A stretch of 64,000 bases of DNA from Candidatus Dadabacteria bacterium (GTDB taxonomy: Bacteria > Desulfobacterota_D > UBA1144 > Nemesobacterales > Nemesobacteraceae), in contig VXNX01000013.1 of NCBI GenBank assembly GCA_009840385.1, forward strand, positions 671,221 through 735,220, written 5' to 3'. The notes below the pieces were generated by a model. It did no database searches. It was not told the origin of the DNA and saw only the letters and a list, made by a program, of their open reading frames with translations. The translations under genes were made by a program, and so were the position numbers. The first letter of the stretch is position 1; every line of letters starts with the position of its first letter. Positions 1 to 7,952 of the stretch are shown here, piece after piece.

Positions 1-534
1 CTTTTCGCCACGGGCATGGAGAAAGCGCCTTCGCCCGATTTTGAGAAAAACGCAGAAGACGCAAGGGAAATCTCCCGCTGCTCTGCCTGCGTTCTGAGAG
101 GAGGAGTTCTTTCCGGCGGGGAGGTCTCGGTTTTCCACTTCGGCACGGATGAGACAGAGGAGCTTCTGGGCGGGCTTCGCGAAGGGTTCTCCGGGGGAGG
201 AGTAAGGATAGAGAAGCTTTCCTGCTGGCCCGAGACTCCGCAGTTGCATGGAGATTCTTCGCTTGTGTGCGTTTTGTCGGTCGCGCCCGCGGGCTGGACT
301 GAGAACTGCGTTATTCCCCCGGAGATAATCGATTGCGTAAACAGTTTCTGTTCTTTTTCGGGCGAGAAGATTCTGCTTACCTTCGGGTCTCCTTATCCCG
401 CGGCCGAGTTTACCTTTTTCGATACCGTTATCTCGCTTTTCGACTCCTCGCGCGCGGCGGGCCGGGCGGCCGCGGAGGTTCTCACGGGAGATAGGTTTTC
501 CACGGCAGGGCTTCCGGTGAAAATAACGCTATGA
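1..534 (+). CDS. Glycoside hydrolase family 3 protein, C-terminal part (5' end outside window)
   Basis: The frame is open from base 1, so the gene begins before the window and only about 177 C-terminal residues are seen. The tail resembles the C-terminal alpha/beta domain of GH3 beta-N-acetylhexosaminidases: a strand followed by FGSPYPAAEF, then SRAAGRAAAEVLTG and a final GLPVKITL, matching the family pattern of G-SPY, a run of alanines and L-G-LPV near the end. The catalytic N-terminal barrel is not visible, so substrate cannot be stated; peptidoglycan-derived or other amino sugars are likely for the family. It overlaps the next gene, a sodium:solute symporter, by four bases (ATGA), so the two are probably translated together, perhaps as hydrolase plus uptake of the released sugar. 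Family assignment rests on the tail alone. Confidence 0.7.
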   Translation, partial: LFATGMEKAPSPDFEKNAEDAREISRCSACVLRGGVLSGGEVSVFHFGTDETEELLGGLREGFSGGGVRIEKLSCWPETPQLHGDSSLVCVLSVAPAGWTENCVIPPEIIDCVNSFCSFSGEKILLTFGSPYPAAEFTFFDTVISLFDSSRAAGRAAAEVLTGDRFSTAGLPVKITL

Positions 535-2273
535 AACTCTATGCAATAGACTGGGCGCTCGTGGGCATCTATCTGGTTTTTTCCTTGGGGGTCGGCTTTT
601 ATTTTTCAAGGAGAGCGTCCGGAAGTCTTTCGGACTATTTCGTCTCGGGACGCGGGCTTCCCTGGTGGCTTCTCGGAACCTCGATGGTCGCCACCACTTT
701 TGCCGCCGACACCCCCCTTGCCATAACGGGGTGGATAAGAACCGAGGGGATATGGAAGAACTGGTTCTGGTGGAACTACATCTTCAGCCACGCGCTTGTG
801 ATAGTGGTTTTCTCAAGGCTCTGGAGAAGGGCGGAGGTGATAACCGACAACGAGCTCATAGAGCTTCGCTACGGGGGCCGCCCCGCGGCGTTTCTCCGCG
901 GCTTCAAGGCGTTTTATTTTTCGACGATTTTCAATTTCATAGTCATGGGCTGGGTGATTACCGCGATGACCAAGGTATTTGAGGTATTTTTCGGAGTCGG
1001 CCAGATATATGCCGTTTCGCTGTGCGTTGGAATCGTGCTTGTCTACACGGTTTTCTCCGGGCTCTGGGGGGTGGTGATAACGGATTTGGTGCAGTACGCA
1101 ATAGCGCTCGGCGCCACGGTCATACTCGCCGTCGTGGTCATAAATTCTGACGCGGTCGGAGGCTACAACCAGTTCGTAAGCAAAATAGCGGAACTTCCCC
1201 CCGAGCAGGTCTCTATGTTCATCACGCAACCCACGGGCGGCGAAGATTTTTTCTCTTCCGATTTTTTCACCTTCCTCATTTTCATGACCGTCGTCTGGTG
1301 GTCTTCCCATAACGCCGACGGGGGAGGCTATTTTATACAGCGGCTCTGTTCGGCGAAAAACGAGAGGCATGCCTTGGCGGGCACCGCGTGGTTCGCGCTT
1401 AACCATTACGTGCTTCGCCTCTGGCCGTGGGTCCTTGTCGCCTTGGCGTCGGTCGTAATCTTTCCCGAAGCGGCTGGGGTGGCGGGCGGAGACGATGAAT
1501 CTATGTACCTGGTTATGATAAGGGATTTTCTCCCGCCGGGTCTTCGAGGTCTTCTGCTGGTTTCTTTTCTCGCGGCGTTTATGTCCACGGTCTCTACGCA
1601 TCTTAACTGGGGCGCCTCGTATCTTGTGAATGATCTTTACAGGAGGTTCATGCGGCCAAGCGCCCCGCAGCGCCATTACGTGCGGGTCTCGAGGATAGCG
1701 ACCGTGGCGCTTGCCGTGATCGCGGGCGTGGTGGCGCTTCAGATAAAGAACATAGGGGATGCTTGGATATTTCTCTGGGCGATGAGTTCGGGTATTGGCC
1801 TTGTGCTGATACTCAGGTGGTTCTGGTGGAGGATAAACGCCTGGAGCGAGATAGTGGCGCTTGCCTCATCGCTTGCGACCATACTGGTTCTGATTCTCTA
1901 CACCGAGGCGAAGGGAATTCCGCTTGAGCTTCGCCACCAGATACTCGTTGTTCCAGTCTCGATAACCTGCTGGGTTGTGGCCACTTTCGCCACCGCTCCC
2001 GAGCCGTGGGAGAAACTCTCGGCATTCTACTCGAGGGTAAGGCCTCCGGGTTTCTGGTCGCCTGTCCGTAAGAGGGCGGGGGTTGAGCGGGAGCGGGGAG
2101 CCTTTTCCTCGGTTCTTCTTAACTGGTCGCTTGTCGTGTCTTTCCTGCTCTGTTTAATGATAGGGGCGGGAAAGCTCGTCTTGGGAGACGGCAGAAGCGC
2201 TCTCTGGCTTCTTTCTGCCTCGGCGATTGCGTTCGCCTTCATCCTGCATCGTCGCGGCAGTTTTTTCCGCTAG
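531..2273 (+). CDS. Sodium:solute symporter family (SSS) transporter
   Basis: A 580-residue polytopic inner-membrane protein with about thirteen hydrophobic segments, the size usual for SSS transporters that couple uptake of a sugar, amino acid or other solute to the sodium gradient. The N-terminus reads as a first helix followed by SDYFVSGRGLPWWLLG and then SMVATTFAADTPLAITG, the characteristic start of the family (SDYFLAGR, then a small-residue-rich second helix). The tail has an additional helix pair after a charged loop near residue 515. The ATG overlaps the stop of the GH3-like gene, which suggests that the transported solute is a product of that hydrolase; this is inference. The exact substrate cannot be read from sequence. 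Confidence 0.85.
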   Translation: MKLYAIDWALVGIYLVFSLGVGFYFSRRASGSLSDYFVSGRGLPWWLLGTSMVATTFAADTPLAITGWIRTEGIWKNWFWWNYIFSHALVIVVFSRLWRRAEVITDNELIELRYGGRPAAFLRGFKAFYFSTIFNFIVMGWVITAMTKVFEVFFGVGQIYAVSLCVGIVLVYTVFSGLWGVVITDLVQYAIALGATVILAVVVINSDAVGGYNQFVSKIAELPPEQVSMFITQPTGGEDFFSSDFFTFLIFMTVVWWSSHNADGGGYFIQRLCSAKNERHALAGTAWFALNHYVLRLWPWVLVALASVVIFPEAAGVAGGDDESMYLVMIRDFLPPGLRGLLLVSFLAAFMSTVSTHLNWGASYLVNDLYRRFMRPSAPQRHYVRVSRIATVALAVIAGVVALQIKNIGDAWIFLWAMSSGIGLVLILRWFWWRINAWSEIVALASSLATILVLILYTEAKGIPLELRHQILVVPVSITCWVVATFATAPEPWEKLSAFYSRVRPPGFWSPVRKRAGVERERGAFSSVLLNWSLVVSFLLCLMIGAGKLVLGDGRSALWLLSASAIAFAFILHRRGSFFR

Positions 2274-2307
2274 CGGTTTCAGTATTTTTCTTTTCTGTGG
2301 TATATAG

Positions 2308-2925
2308 ATGGTTGCTATGGCGATTAACGTGAAAGTGCTCAAGCGGCCGCGGCTTTCCTTCTGGGAAAAACTCTACATTCCCCAGGTGCTGAGGGGTCTT
2401 ATGATCACCATAAGGCATATTACGCATTTTCAGCCTATAACAGTGAAATACCCCGAAGAGGTAAAAGCCCTTCCCGAGAATTACAGAGGACTTCACGTGA
2501 TGCCTGCCGATGACGAAGGGGAGATAAGGTGCGTCGCGTGCAAGCTCTGCGAGATTGCCTGTCCCACCCAGGCTATTTCCATAGTTTCCGAACCCGCCGA
2601 CGATTACGGCATCGAAAGAAGGCCCAAGGTTTACAACATAGATTTCATGCGCTGCGTTTTCTGCGGCTTCTGCGTTGAGGCCTGCCCGTGCGACGCGCTT
2701 CGGATGGGGATGAAGTACGAACTTGCCTCCTACAACCGCGCGGGACTCGTTCACACAAAAGAGGTCTTCTTCGACCCAAACGTGAAAAGCGACGCCCCCA
2801 GGGACAACGCGAATTTTCTTTACAAGATGCAAAAGGGAGAGATACTCGATTCCCCTGAAGAAATTTCAAGAATAACGGGGATGGACGGCACCTACTCCAA
2901 AAAGGCCGACCCGCATTCTTCTTAG
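2308..2925 (+). CDS. nuoI: NADH-quinone oxidoreductase subunit I (orphan nuoI)
   Basis: A 205-residue protein with two complete 4Fe-4S motifs: C75, C78, C81, C85 and C116, C119, C122, C126. This double ferredoxin arrangement, preceded by an amphipathic N-terminal helix with PRLSFWEKLYIPQVLRG, is typical of complex I subunit I, which carries clusters N6a and N6b between the peripheral arm and the membrane arm. It stands alone here: no other nuo gene is adjacent, although a nuoE-like gene lies at 27242-27718. The first ATG (2308) immediately follows a TGGTATATA extended -10-like sequence; if that promoter is used, the second ATG at 2317 would be a nearly leaderless start. A dedicated ferredoxin role for another complex is possible but less likely. 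Confidence 0.88.
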   Translation: MVAMAINVKVLKRPRLSFWEKLYIPQVLRGLMITIRHITHFQPITVKYPEEVKALPENYRGLHVMPADDEGEIRCVACKLCEIACPTQAISIVSEPADDYGIERRPKVYNIDFMRCVFCGFCVEACPCDALRMGMKYELASYNRAGLVHTKEVFFDPNVKSDAPRDNANFLYKMQKGEILDSPEEISRITGMDGTYSKKADPHSS

Positions 2926-2946
2926 GACTAACCGTTCGTATAGTCC
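2925..2946 (+). terminator. Hairpin directly after nuoI, possible weak terminator
   Basis: GGACTA (2925-2930) and TAGTCC (2941-2946) form a perfect six-base-pair stem with a ten-base loop starting at the last base of the nuoI stop codon. No clear U-tract follows, so it may act as an RNA-stabilising hairpin rather than a terminator. Confidence 0.35.
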
Positions 2947-2967
2947 TGAAATCACTTTATAAATTCC

Positions 2968-2997
2968 TTGACATAACTCAAAATCCCCTGTTAAATA
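2968..2997 (+). promoter_or_regulatory. Sigma-70-like promoter upstream of the adhesin gene
   Basis: A perfect TTGACA (2968-2973) is followed by a 17-base spacer and TTAAAT at 2991-2996 (or TAAATA at 2992-2997). Transcription would start near 3003-3004, giving about 200 bases of leader before the ATG at 3203. Confidence 0.6.
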
Positions 2998-3003
2998 TAA
3001 ACC

Positions 3004-3143
3004 GTGGATTTAGTGCTTGTAACCACACTCACAACTATGGGTTGTGTAGAAACAGGCGATTCAGCGGGAGTTTCGCCTTACTTAACAGATTAAATCGAAA
3101 GGATTTTTAGTCTCGGGAGCGTGCACATACGCACTCCCAAGAC
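3004..3143 (+). promoter_or_regulatory. Structured untranslated leader with four consecutive hairpins
   Basis: Between the predicted start of transcription and the adhesin gene there are four potential stems in series: GTGG 3004-3007 with CCAC 3023-3026; CACAAC 3030-3035 with GTTGTG 3041-3046; GGCGA 3055-3059 with TCGCC 3073-3077; and GGGAG 3115-3119 plus TGC 3122-3124 with GCA 3131-3133 plus CTCCC 3134-3138, closed outside by GTC/GAC at 3110-3112 and 3141-3143. I do not recognise a known riboswitch consensus. It could be a cis-acting leader or a small RNA. Confidence 0.35.
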
Positions 3144-3202
3144 CTGAGAAAAAGAGAAGTCGGGTTGTTTTTTCCTGATTTCTTCACGCAAGACCGGCCG
3201 AG

Positions 3203-6200
3203 ATGGTGGAACATAAACGGCTTGTCTGTCGGGCAGAGCGCCAGCGGGAATCCCTCTCGTCCTTGCATCGCAATGAGAGAGCGGCTGAGCCAATCCCGAA
3301 ACGGGCGAGTTTCCAGATCAAGGTTCTTGGAACCTTATTTTTCCTCTTCTGTCTGAGGGGACTGCGTGCTGTATGTCCCTTATCCCTTTTCACCGTCAGG
3401 AAAAGAGTAACCCTGAGAAGCGGGGTCTGTCTCCTGCTGTTTGTGTACATGCTGTCGATGTTTTTCTCCGTAGCCGCGCATGCCCAAACTCTTGGATTCG
3501 CCACAGATAGCTATAAGGTGACGGATACCACGGAGAAAATTATCCGGGGAAGGCTTGAATACAGTAATGGTCAAGGAGTATGCGACGATTACTTCACGGA
3601 TGAAGACGCAATGGTTGCGTGCGCGGAGTTGGGGCATATACGTAGTGAGGGGAGAGCGCTGACAAGATTGCGTAGCGCTGGCAATGACGACTTCCGGTTG
3701 GATGACTTGTTGTGTGACGGCAGTGAAGCAAGTCTTGGTGATTGTAGTAGAAGCGATGATGGAAATCCCGGTGACCACAATTGCCGGGACACCGAGCATA
3801 CGGGTGTTGTCTGTCATACAGAAGTCGTCAAACCAAAAGCACCGGAGCTAAGTGCGGCCCCCGACCCGGAAGATGAAGACACGGCAATACTGTCCTGGAC
3901 TGCTCCAAGGATCGAATTCACGGGCCACGGCATTAATTACATAGAATCCATAGTTGACAGATATCAACTCCAGATATCGGAGGATGGCAATACGGGCTGG
4001 ACGGATGTTTCCACCGGTATTAGATCCACAAGAAGAGAGTTTCTTCATAGAGGTCTTTCCTCCGGAACGTGGTATTACAGGATCAGGGCTGTCAACACCG
4101 CGGGTAACGGCCCGTATTCGAACGTGGCCGAAGTTACTCTTGGAGGGAATGGGAGCCCCGTATTTTCCGAAGGAACTTCTGCCACCCGTTCTGTAGCGGA
4201 AAACACCGTGGCGGGAGAAAACATCGGTGGTCCGGTCGAGGCTGCGGGTTCAGAAAGCTACTTGCTTGGCGGCACGGATGCGAACTCGTTCGATATTGAT
4301 GGAACTACCGGGCAGCTGAAGACAAAGGCGGCGCTTGACTATGAGGACAAGAATTCTTATTCAGTTACGGTTACCGCCCAGCATAACGGGAGTGCGACCT
4401 CAATAGATGTGGCAATTTCGGTTACCAACGTGGATGAACCGGGAGTGGTAATTTTTTCTTATCCGTCACCGTTTCAGGTGAATGAGATCGTGACTGCGAC
4501 TTTGAGCGATCCTGACGGTTCCGCTTCAGGCGTCACGTGGGAGTGGGAGAGGTCATTGAGCCAGAACAGCGGTTGGACTTCAATCACCGAGACCACGGAC
4601 GCGAGCCACGATCTGGTTGTAGCCGACGAAGACCATTATCTGAGAGCAACGGCGACCTATACGGACGCTGTTTTTGGTTCCGGCAAGACTGCGCGGGCGA
4701 TCTCCAACAAGGTGCCGAATCTTAACTGGCCGCCCATGTTTGATGAAAGTGATCCCGCCACGCGTTCCGTTGCTGAGAATACCACCGCCGGAGAAAACAT
4801 CGGTGCCCGAGTTACGGCTATGGATCCGGAAAGCGACACGCTTATCTATTCGCTCGGAGGTACGGACGCGAATTCATTTGATATTGACAGTTCGACAGGG
4901 CAGATAAAAACCAAGAATCCGCTTGATTTCGAGACCAAAAACTCTTACTCGGTTACTGTCATTGCCAGGGACCGGCCCGTGGGCGCCGCAGACCTCCAGA
5001 GTGATACGATCACAGTGACCATCGGCGTAACCGACGAAGAGGAGGAAGGGACAATAACCCTCTCTTCTGTGCAGCCGCAGGTAGACGCGCTGTTGACTGC
5101 GGCTTTAAGAGACCCGGACGGTGACGTATTGGCCGTCACGTGGACTTGGGAGAAATCAACAAGCCGGAATAATGGCTGGACTGTCATAAGCGGTGCCACG
5201 GGATCAGGCTACACGCCTGTTGACGACGACGTGGATAATTACCTGCGTGTGAAGGCAGACTATACGGACCGGCGCGGTTCCGGGAAAATGGCGCACGTAA
5301 TTTCCGACCTTGTGGTGCGTGTCGAGCCGCCGTCAAACAACGCGCCTACGTTCTCCGCTCCCACGGCCACGCGTTCCGTTCCTGAGAACACCCCGCCCGG
5401 AAGGAACGTCGGCGCGCCGGTAACCGCGATGGATCAGGATAACGATCCGCTTACCTATTCGCTTGGAGGTGCTGACGCAGCTTCGTTTGCCCTGGCCGAT
5501 CCAACTTCAGGACAGATAAAAACCAAGGCACCTCTTGACTACGAGACCAAGAGATCTTACTCGGTCGAGATTACTGTGAATGACCCTTCCCTGGAGAGCG
5601 CTACCATCGCGGTAACCATCAACGTGACCAATGTGACCGAATCGCCTTCAAGCACGAAAACGCCTGACCCCGGGGTAACGCCGAACACACCGAACACACC
5701 GAACAAGCCGAACAAGCCAAACACACCGAAAGCGACGGTTCCAAGCGCTCCCGGAAATCTCATGGCGGCTGGGGGCGACGGAGAGGTGACGCTTAGCTGG
5801 AGGACCCCGAATGACGGCGGAAGCGTCATCAAGTACTACGAATACATGATTGATGACATCCAGTGGATCTCGACCAAAAGAAAATCCACTACCCACACCA
5901 TAACCGGGCTTATCAACGGTGAGACCTATAAATTCAAGGTGCGTGCGGTGAACAGCATCGGTCCCGGCCCTGAGTCTAGGCCGGTAAGAGCCACGCCTGC
6001 CACCGCGCCTGGCGCCCCGCAGAATCTGACGGCGGTTCCGGGCGATGAGCGCGTGACGCTCATGTGGGAGCGACCCGTAGATAACGGCGGTCTTCCGATC
6101 ACCAGTTACGAGTACAGCCAGAAGGAAGAGGGTGGCTCGTTTGGCAACTGGATATCCATAGATAACAGCGGTCCCATGGAGACAAATGAAACCAGCTACG

Positions 6201-7867
6201 TGGTCACGGGTCTTAAAAACGGCACTGTCTACTCCTTCAGGGTGCGCGCGGTGAACGTAGTAGGTCCGGGAGATGCTTCAGCCGAGGCCACGGCCGAGAC
6301 GAGCGCTTCTGCCTTTCGGCGGCTAAGACGTGTCAGCATCAGTATTCTTCCCGAGTTCGGGAGGACTATGACGAGGAATTCGCTTGATGCGCTTACGTGG
6401 CGTCTTGACAGCGTGCTTTCGGGGTCTTTTGAGCGCACAGGGATGTTCAGGCTCATGGATCAGCGCGCGGGGCTCCACGATGTCATTGGAATTGATATGT
6501 GGGATGATCCGGAACTGTTGGAAGAGCTCAGCCTCGAGGAACTGCTCTACGGGTCTTCATTCATAATCAAGGCCGGAGGGATGCCTAGGAAACCGAAGCA
6601 ATATCCAAAAGAACGGCCCAAAGAAGCTCCCGGAAAGCATACTCGGGAACATTCAAAAGAATTACCGAAAGAATTACGGAGGGAATATCCCGGGGATGAA
6701 AATATGTGGATTGAAGAGGATGGGAAACCGGAGCTCATAGAGAGGCAGGGGGATATAGCGTTCTGGGGCAAGGCGGACTACAGTGCCCTTTCGGTCGGGA
6801 GAAGCGGCGAAAGTCTGAACTGGGACGGTAGCGTAGCAAGCGGCTATCTCGGGGTCGACAGGCGGTTAACCGAGAGCGTGCTGATGGGACTTTCCGTCGC
6901 TTTGACGAAGGGAGATTTCGATTACACGGACTCCACCCCGGGAGAGGGAGGAAGTGGAGATTACTATGTAAGGATGCTTAGCGTGGCTCCGTACGTTGCG
7001 TGGCTTATATCCGAAGACGCTTACCTCTGGGGTGCGATTGGCTACGGTCGCGGGGAAATAGAGATAGACGACGAAGAAGTTCAGAGCGTCGCTTCAAGCG
7101 ACCTCAGCTACAAGTCGGCGGCCGCGGGAGGAAGCGGCAGGGTGTTTGACGTGGGAGACACCACCTTCTCGCTTAAGGGCGAAGCGTTTAAGGTATGGAT
7201 GGATGTTGAGGGCGACGACTACCTGATCGATGACTCCTCCGTGGGAGTACACCAGCTGCGGTTGAGCATGGAGGGAAGCTATGAGTACAGGTTTGCGTCC
7301 GGAACTTGGCTCAATCCCCTTGTGGAAGTTGCGCTTCGCCATGACGGGGGAGACGGAGAGACGGGCACCGGGGTTGAAATCGGAGGCGGGTTCCTTTTCG
7401 AGGATCCGAATATGGGCCTGAGTATTTCCGGAAGGGGGCGCTGGCTGGCGACCCACAGCTCAGATAAGTTCAGCCAGTGGGGCGTGGGGGGAGCGATAAT
7501 CCTTGATACGGGAGCGGACAAGCGGGGAGCGCTGTTCAGCGTGGCTCCGGGGTGGGGAGAGACTTCAAGCGGGATTGAGAATCTCTGGGAGCGCGGAGTT
7601 AAAGGACTCTCGTCAGAAGACGGCAGGAACAGCGATATGCACCTTGACGCGGAGTTCGGATACGGACTCTCGGCTCTCGGCGGAGACGGGCTCCTTACTC
7701 CTTACAGCGGCCTCAGGGTTAGAGGAGACGGGTGGCGACAGTACCGCCTCGGCAGTCGTCTGGACCTCGGGCATTCTGCAAGCCTGAGCCTTGAAACCGA
7801 GCGCAGGCAGAGCGACGCGAAGAAACCCGAGCACGGAGTCATGCTGAGAGGAAAGCTTAATTTCTGA
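3203..7867 (+). CDS. Giant autotransporter adhesin with SRCR, cadherin-like and FN3 repeats
   Basis: A 1554-residue secreted surface protein. A long N-terminal extension precedes the signal-peptide core (about residues 72-94, ending AHA before Q95). Then: an SRCR domain at about 115-204 with six cysteines (127, 140, 171, 181, 194, 204) in the group A pattern; an FN3 domain about 211-313; three cadherin-like repeats about 318-411, 508-612 and 712-811, each with SV-EN, LGG-DA-SF and TGQ-KTK; two intervening Ig-like units about 412-505 and 613-706; a PNT/PNK linker 813-845; FN3 domains about 848-932 and 937-1035; a Lys/Pro/Glu-rich stretch 1128-1162; and a C-terminal autotransporter barrel about 1185-1554 ending in Phe. 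Adhesion or host-surface binding is inferred from the domains. The start is uncertain: ATG 3203 has a poor ribosome site, but ATG 3449 would leave too short a signal peptide. Confidence 0.82.
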   Translation: MVEHKRLVCRAERQRESLSSLHRNERAAEPIPKRASFQIKVLGTLFFLFCLRGLRAVCPLSLFTVRKRVTLRSGVCLLLFVYMLSMFFSVAAHAQTLGFATDSYKVTDTTEKIIRGRLEYSNGQGVCDDYFTDEDAMVACAELGHIRSEGRALTRLRSAGNDDFRLDDLLCDGSEASLGDCSRSDDGNPGDHNCRDTEHTGVVCHTEVVKPKAPELSAAPDPEDEDTAILSWTAPRIEFTGHGINYIESIVDRYQLQISEDGNTGWTDVSTGIRSTRREFLHRGLSSGTWYYRIRAVNTAGNGPYSNVAEVTLGGNGSPVFSEGTSATRSVAENTVAGENIGGPVEAAGSESYLLGGTDANSFDIDGTTGQLKTKAALDYEDKNSYSVTVTAQHNGSATSIDVAISVTNVDEPGVVIFSYPSPFQVNEIVTATLSDPDGSASGVTWEWERSLSQNSGWTSITETTDASHDLVVADEDHYLRATATYTDAVFGSGKTARAISNKVPNLNWPPMFDESDPATRSVAENTTAGENIGARVTAMDPESDTLIYSLGGTDANSFDIDSSTGQIKTKNPLDFETKNSYSVTVIARDRPVGAADLQSDTITVTIGVTDEEEEGTITLSSVQPQVDALLTAALRDPDGDVLAVTWTWEKSTSRNNGWTVISGATGSGYTPVDDDVDNYLRVKADYTDRRGSGKMAHVISDLVVRVEPPSNNAPTFSAPTATRSVPENTPPGRNVGAPVTAMDQDNDPLTYSLGGADAASFALADPTSGQIKTKAPLDYETKRSYSVEITVNDPSLESATIAVTINVTNVTESPSSTKTPDPGVTPNTPNTPNKPNKPNTPKATVPSAPGNLMAAGGDGEVTLSWRTPNDGGSVIKYYEYMIDDIQWISTKRKSTTHTITGLINGETYKFKVRAVNSIGPGPESRPVRATPATAPGAPQNLTAVPGDERVTLMWERPVDNGGLPITSYEYSQKEEGGSFGNWISIDNSGPMETNETSYVVTGLKNGTVYSFRVRAVNVVGPGDASAEATAETSASAFRRLRRVSISILPEFGRTMTRNSLDALTWRLDSVLSGSFERTGMFRLMDQRAGLHDVIGIDMWDDPELLEELSLEELLYGSSFIIKAGGMPRKPKQYPKERPKEAPGKHTREHSKELPKELRREYPGDENMWIEEDGKPELIERQGDIAFWGKADYSALSVGRSGESLNWDGSVASGYLGVDRRLTESVLMGLSVALTKGDFDYTDSTPGEGGSGDYYVRMLSVAPYVAWLISEDAYLWGAIGYGRGEIEIDDEEVQSVASSDLSYKSAAAGGSGRVFDVGDTTFSLKGEAFKVWMDVEGDDYLIDDSSVGVHQLRLSMEGSYEYRFASGTWLNPLVEVALRHDGGDGETGTGVEIGGGFLFEDPNMGLSISGRGRWLATHSSDKFSQWGVGGAIILDTGADKRGALFSVAPGWGETSSGIENLWERGVKGLSSEDGRNSDMHLDAEFGYGLSALGGDGLLTPYSGLRVRGDGWRQYRLGSRLDLGHSASLSLETERRQSDAKKPEHGVMLRGKLNF
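5679..5735 (+). repeat. Nine-base tandem repeat encoding PNT/PNK linker
   Basis: Successive nine-base units of the type CCGAACACA or CCGAACAAG encode a Pro-Asn-Thr/Lys linker between the third cadherin-like repeat and the following FN3 domains of the adhesin. Units are in phase, so gain or loss of a copy would alter only linker length. Confidence 0.75.
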
Positions 7868-7952
7868 TCGGTTCCAAAGGCGGCGTCCGGACTGCTGACT
7901 GCTCCCTTTATCGCAAGAAGAGTCCTCAGGTAAGAATCGGCTTTTTAGACAA

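Noticed and set aside
3198..3264. A tRNA-Leu-like 5' end (GCCGAGATGGTGGAAC) with a partly complementary 3' segment
   Set aside because: No D-loop GG, no anticodon arm with proper stem, no T-loop TTCGA-type sequence and only about 66 bases; overlaps the adhesin frame.
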